Positions 61,791 to 64,000 of a stretch of 64,000 nucleotides of DNA are shown one piece after another. The notes beneath the pieces were generated by a model. It searched no databases and was not told the origin of the DNA. It saw only the letters and a program-made list of their open reading frames with translations. The DNA comes from Vallitalea pronyensis (GTDB lineage Bacteria > Bacillota > Clostridia > Lachnospirales > Vallitaleaceae): positions 3,615,001-3,679,000 of the forward strand of contig NZ_CP058649.1 of NCBI RefSeq assembly GCF_018141445.1. The letters run 5' to 3'. Position numbers and translations under genes: made by a program. The first letter of the stretch is position 1; each line of letters starts with the position of its first letter.

Positions 61791-61839
61791 AACCCGTATA
61801 CCTTATGATCTTACAATAATGGTATATGGGTTATTTTTT
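61791..61839 (+). terminator. Terminator of yidC
   Basis: AACCCGTATACC and GGTATATGGGTT pair over 12 bp with one mismatch around an 18-nt loop, followed by ATTTTTTA. Confidence 0.88.
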
Positions 61840-61906
61840 ATTCAAAGTGCACTATTAAAAGTTAATACTATTTACATATCCGTCAAAGAACCTTAACTCA
61901 TGATTA

Positions 61907-62758
61907 TTATTCATCTTTCTTTAATCGCTCAGCACAGCCACCAACCCATACTTCTGAAACCCTATTATATTGAAATTGTAACATTACTTTTATTTCAGAA
62001 GGCATATCCATGCAATAACCCTGCTCAAACACATAGTTATGCTTAGTAGCTATATCTTGATACTTACTAAGGTAGCAAGCCAATGCTCCATTAGATGTAC
62101 CTGTAGCCGACTCTTCTTCAATACCACAAACAGGAGCAAAATTTCTACATTGAGCTGATGCCTGATGGCTTGTTTCCGTTGTAAAGCTATGGATTCCTGT
62201 TACTTGATACTTCTTACTAAGCTGTACGATGGCTTCATATTTAGGTTGTAACTGTTTCAAATGCTGTAAGCTTTTAATAGGCAACATGATATCTCTCATT
62301 CCTGTTGTGACAACCTGAATAGGCAGCTTCGTATTTATATAATCGTGGTATGTACCTTGAAAGCATTTTTCTATTTCTTGGACCATTACCCTTTCACAAA
62401 ATTGAGGCTTATTTTGTTCCATATAGACTTGGTTTTGTAGGATGATTACTTTCAATACCCCTGCTTTCGTTTCTTGGGTAAATTCTCCCTCACCCACACG
62501 CTTAAGGTCTCGAAGCAAATTGTAAGTTGCAATGGTAGCGTGTCCACACAAATCCACTTCTTCAGTGGGTGTAAAAAATCTGCATTTATAATCCGCTACA
62601 TCCGATGGCAACACAAATGCCGTTTCTGAATAACCCACTTCCTTTGCTATCTTTTGCATGTCTATTTCACTCAGTTGCTCACCGTCTATCACTACACCTG
62701 CTGGATTTCCTCCTGTTTGATTAATGGTGAAGCCGCTCATATGGTATAATTTATACAT
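61907..62758 (-). CDS. PhzF-family isomerase/epimerase
   Basis: 283 residues with the PhzF hallmark FTINQTGGNPAGVVIDGEQL at about 10-29 and the acid GYSETAFVLP near 42-51 (Glu). CGHATIATYNLL near 73, and GIEEESATGTSNGALACYLSK, are further family motifs. PhzF isomerases act in phenazine synthesis, but most family members have unknown substrates. No phenazine genes are present. RBS AAGGAG. Confidence 0.9.
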   Translation of the reverse strand: MYKLYHMSGFTINQTGGNPAGVVIDGEQLSEIDMQKIAKEVGYSETAFVLPSDVADYKCRFFTPTEEVDLCGHATIATYNLLRDLKRVGEGEFTQETKAGVLKVIILQNQVYMEQNKPQFCERVMVQEIEKCFQGTYHDYINTKLPIQVVTTGMRDIMLPIKSLQHLKQLQPKYEAIVQLSKKYQVTGIHSFTTETSHQASAQCRNFAPVCGIEEESATGTSNGALACYLSKYQDIATKHNYVFEQGYCMDMPSEIKVMLQFQYNRVSEVWVGGCAERLKKDE

Positions 62759-62942
62759 TTTTCTACTCCTTATTGTGACTATTTCTTATAATCATGAGGT
62801 TATAAGAGTCGGATGATTCGGATGAAATGCTCATGTCATACTATTAATCCTTATTGTTATATATGTGTCAAGTCCGTATGGATATATTGTAACACAAATA
62901 CGACTCTATAGACCATGAATGTGCGTTTAGTCAATATTGGAT

Positions 62943-63226
62943 ATGCAGGCATTAATAAACGATCGCATAGTTGTAGGTAGAAAAACGAGAGAAACCCTAA
63001 GAGGTTTTACATCTGATGATATGAAAAGAAGGTTTGATAAAGACAGCATACAACGTATAGTCAAAACGAAGGTGCTGTCTTAAATGTAGAGGGAGCCCGT
63101 TGGCTTATTGACTTTTGGGGCAGGAAAAATGTAGCCGGCATTCTATTAATGCCAGGAACACGGCATCATGTGGTTCATCTTAATAAATCCTTTAGAGCTA
63201 AGAAGAAGGCTAAACTAAAACAGCCA
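62943..63226 (+). pseudogene. Possible decayed coding region
   Basis: A frame from ATG 62943 codes 46 residues (starting MQALINDRIVVGRKTRE) to a stop at 63081. A different frame then reads VEGARWLIDFWGRKNVAGILL and a basic run up to about 63220. The join between them would need one frameshift. Neither piece has a ribosome binding site nor a family I recognise. The rest of the 468-bp gap 62759-63226 shows nothing else. Confidence 0.25.
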
Positions 63227-64000
63227 CTATCCTTCTTGAAGCAAGGCAGCCATTCTTCCATTGCTAACGCTTACAGAAATATCGCCTTCTGTTATGTCTA
63301 CAGGCTTAACAGTCACGAAGTAATCACAGCAAGAAGGACAATTTATACGATCGCAATAAATGAAATCAAACGAATTAGTTGATTGATCAATAATTCTAAA
63401 GTCTATTCGAGATATAAACCAGATACCTAATGATATAGGTTCACTATTATTGCATACTCTAAATAATTCATATCGCAATTGGGCATTTCCTTCATCCACA
63501 AGATTTTCAAAACTTACAATACTTGAAAACTCAATATTGACAGTGGGCTTGCACAAACAGCTTGTATCGATTGCTATATGGGCTAACTGAAAAGCTGGAT
63601 CACTCGATGAAGTAAATGTTGTACTTCCTACACCCCTACCACATTCTAGTGCTAAATTTTTAGCCTTATCAATATTTGGCTTATTCTTGTTAAACGTATC
63701 TTTCATATGATTATTCTCATGTAAATCTGATGTTGATAACTGAGTGATTGCTGTTATTCTGGCATTATCAACGGTTACACCTAAATAAATGCCTGGGGCT
63801 CCCACATCTAACTGAATGCCTCTAACAGTCACAAAATATTCATAACATCCTGAAGAGACCATTTTATCGCAAAAGATAAAACTAAACGCATTATCAATAG
63901 CGGATGGTACATTTGTGTTGGTTCTCTCAAATCTCCAAACACCGAGACTTAAGGGAATACCATCATCACATACTCGGAACAATTCAAATTCTAAAAGAAC
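63227..64000 (-). CDS. DUF4489-family protein, start beyond window
   Basis: At least 257 residues, open to the window edge (the frame continues as VLLEFELFRVC before 63982). It shows two copies of a DUF4489-type unit: FRVCDDGIPLSLGVWRFERT ... CYEYFVTV, and FRVCNNSEPISLGIWFISR ... CPSCCDYFVTVKP. Beta-rich, with Cys and CC motifs. The first copy lacks one of the Cys found in the second. Function unknown; the family is common in clostridia and may be exported or spore-associated, which is inference. Confidence 0.75.
   Translation of the reverse strand, partial: VLLEFELFRVCDDGIPLSLGVWRFERTNTNVPSAIDNAFSFIFCDKMVSSGCYEYFVTVRGIQLDVGAPGIYLGVTVDNARITAITQLSTSDLHENNHMKDTFNKNKPNIDKAKNLALECGRGVGSTTFTSSSDPAFQLAHIAIDTSCLCKPTVNIEFSSIVSFENLVDEGNAQLRYELFRVCNNSEPISLGIWFISRIDFRIIDQSTNSFDFIYCDRINCPSCCDYFVTVKPVDITEGDISVSVSNGRMAALLQEG

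Noticed and set aside
61907-62758. PhzF as evidence of phenazine synthesis
   Set aside because: No other phz genes are present, and PhzF-family proteins are widespread without phenazines.
1-64000. CRISPR arrays, tRNA or rRNA genes, intact insertion sequences
   Set aside because: No regularly spaced repeats, tRNA-like cloverleaf or CCA end, rRNA motif or transposase was recognised on either strand by eye.

Overview
This 64-kb window looks like a chromosomal segment of a low-GC, Gram-positive anaerobe of the class Clostridia, probably in or near the Lachnospirales (Vallitaleaceae-like). The assignment is inferred from AT-rich DNA, strong AGGAGG-type ribosome binding sites, T-box leaders, SLH-type cell-surface proteins, a B12-dependent ribonucleotide reductase with an NrdR box, a YlbF-family protein, a Ku/LigD set and a DUF4489 protein. 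I see no rRNA, tRNA, CRISPR array, intact insertion sequence or prophage.

Layout. 1-9 kb: edge of a GH18 protein, folC, then a molybdenum block. Here moaB faces a minus-strand run of moeA-like, moaC, modB, modC, moaA, MOSC and modA, with prs upstream. 9.1-14 kb: a three-gene unit of an FtsX-type permease, a LolD/MacB-type ATPase and a large single-pass protein with about eleven PASTA repeats. 14.2-19.6 kb: an acetyltransferase, nrdJ (class II RNR) with a promoter-overlapping NrdR box, an FMN-binding lipoprotein, a HAD phosphatase and a small unknown. 19.8-24.8 kb: ylbF-like, a stand-alone YcaO protein, a convergent protein that is about 37% methionine, and argS behind an arginine T-box. 25-31.1 kb: a chemoreceptor without an extracellular domain, an FMN oxidoreductase under a FabT-like operator, a secreted protein of unknown function, and leuA behind a leucine T-box with two terminator modules.

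31.1-42.5 kb is one long minus-strand block. A response regulator plus BcrA-type ABC transporter lies at one end and a lone histidine kinase at the other. Between them sit a choline-kinase-like protein and a sugar locus (ABC importer, GH4 glycosidase, PfkB kinase, GntR regulator). Four GTATATAC palindromes in this locus mark a probable GntR regulon. 42.5-51.8 kb: gltX, a degenerate EAL protein, an amidase-domain protein, a three-gene NHEJ operon (ku, ligase, polymerase), a LUD protein and a TraB/GumN protein. A 221-bp nested hairpin lies downstream. 52-64 kb: glyA, a split ThrE exporter, an SLH amidase, a 54-residue zinc-ribbon ORF, several acetyltransferases and HAD phosphatases, an SH3 lipoprotein, a short YidC with a small membrane partner, PhzF, a stretch of possibly decayed coding sequence, and the edge of a DUF4489 protein.

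The observations most worth following are the PASTA/FtsX-type ABC operon, the Met-rich protein beside YcaO, the nested hairpin whose mismatches are all G-U pairs in plus-strand RNA, the two-module leucine T-box, and the membrane-helix mini-ORF that continues in frame after the ABC-2 permease stop. All functional statements rest on reading motifs by eye; no database search was run.
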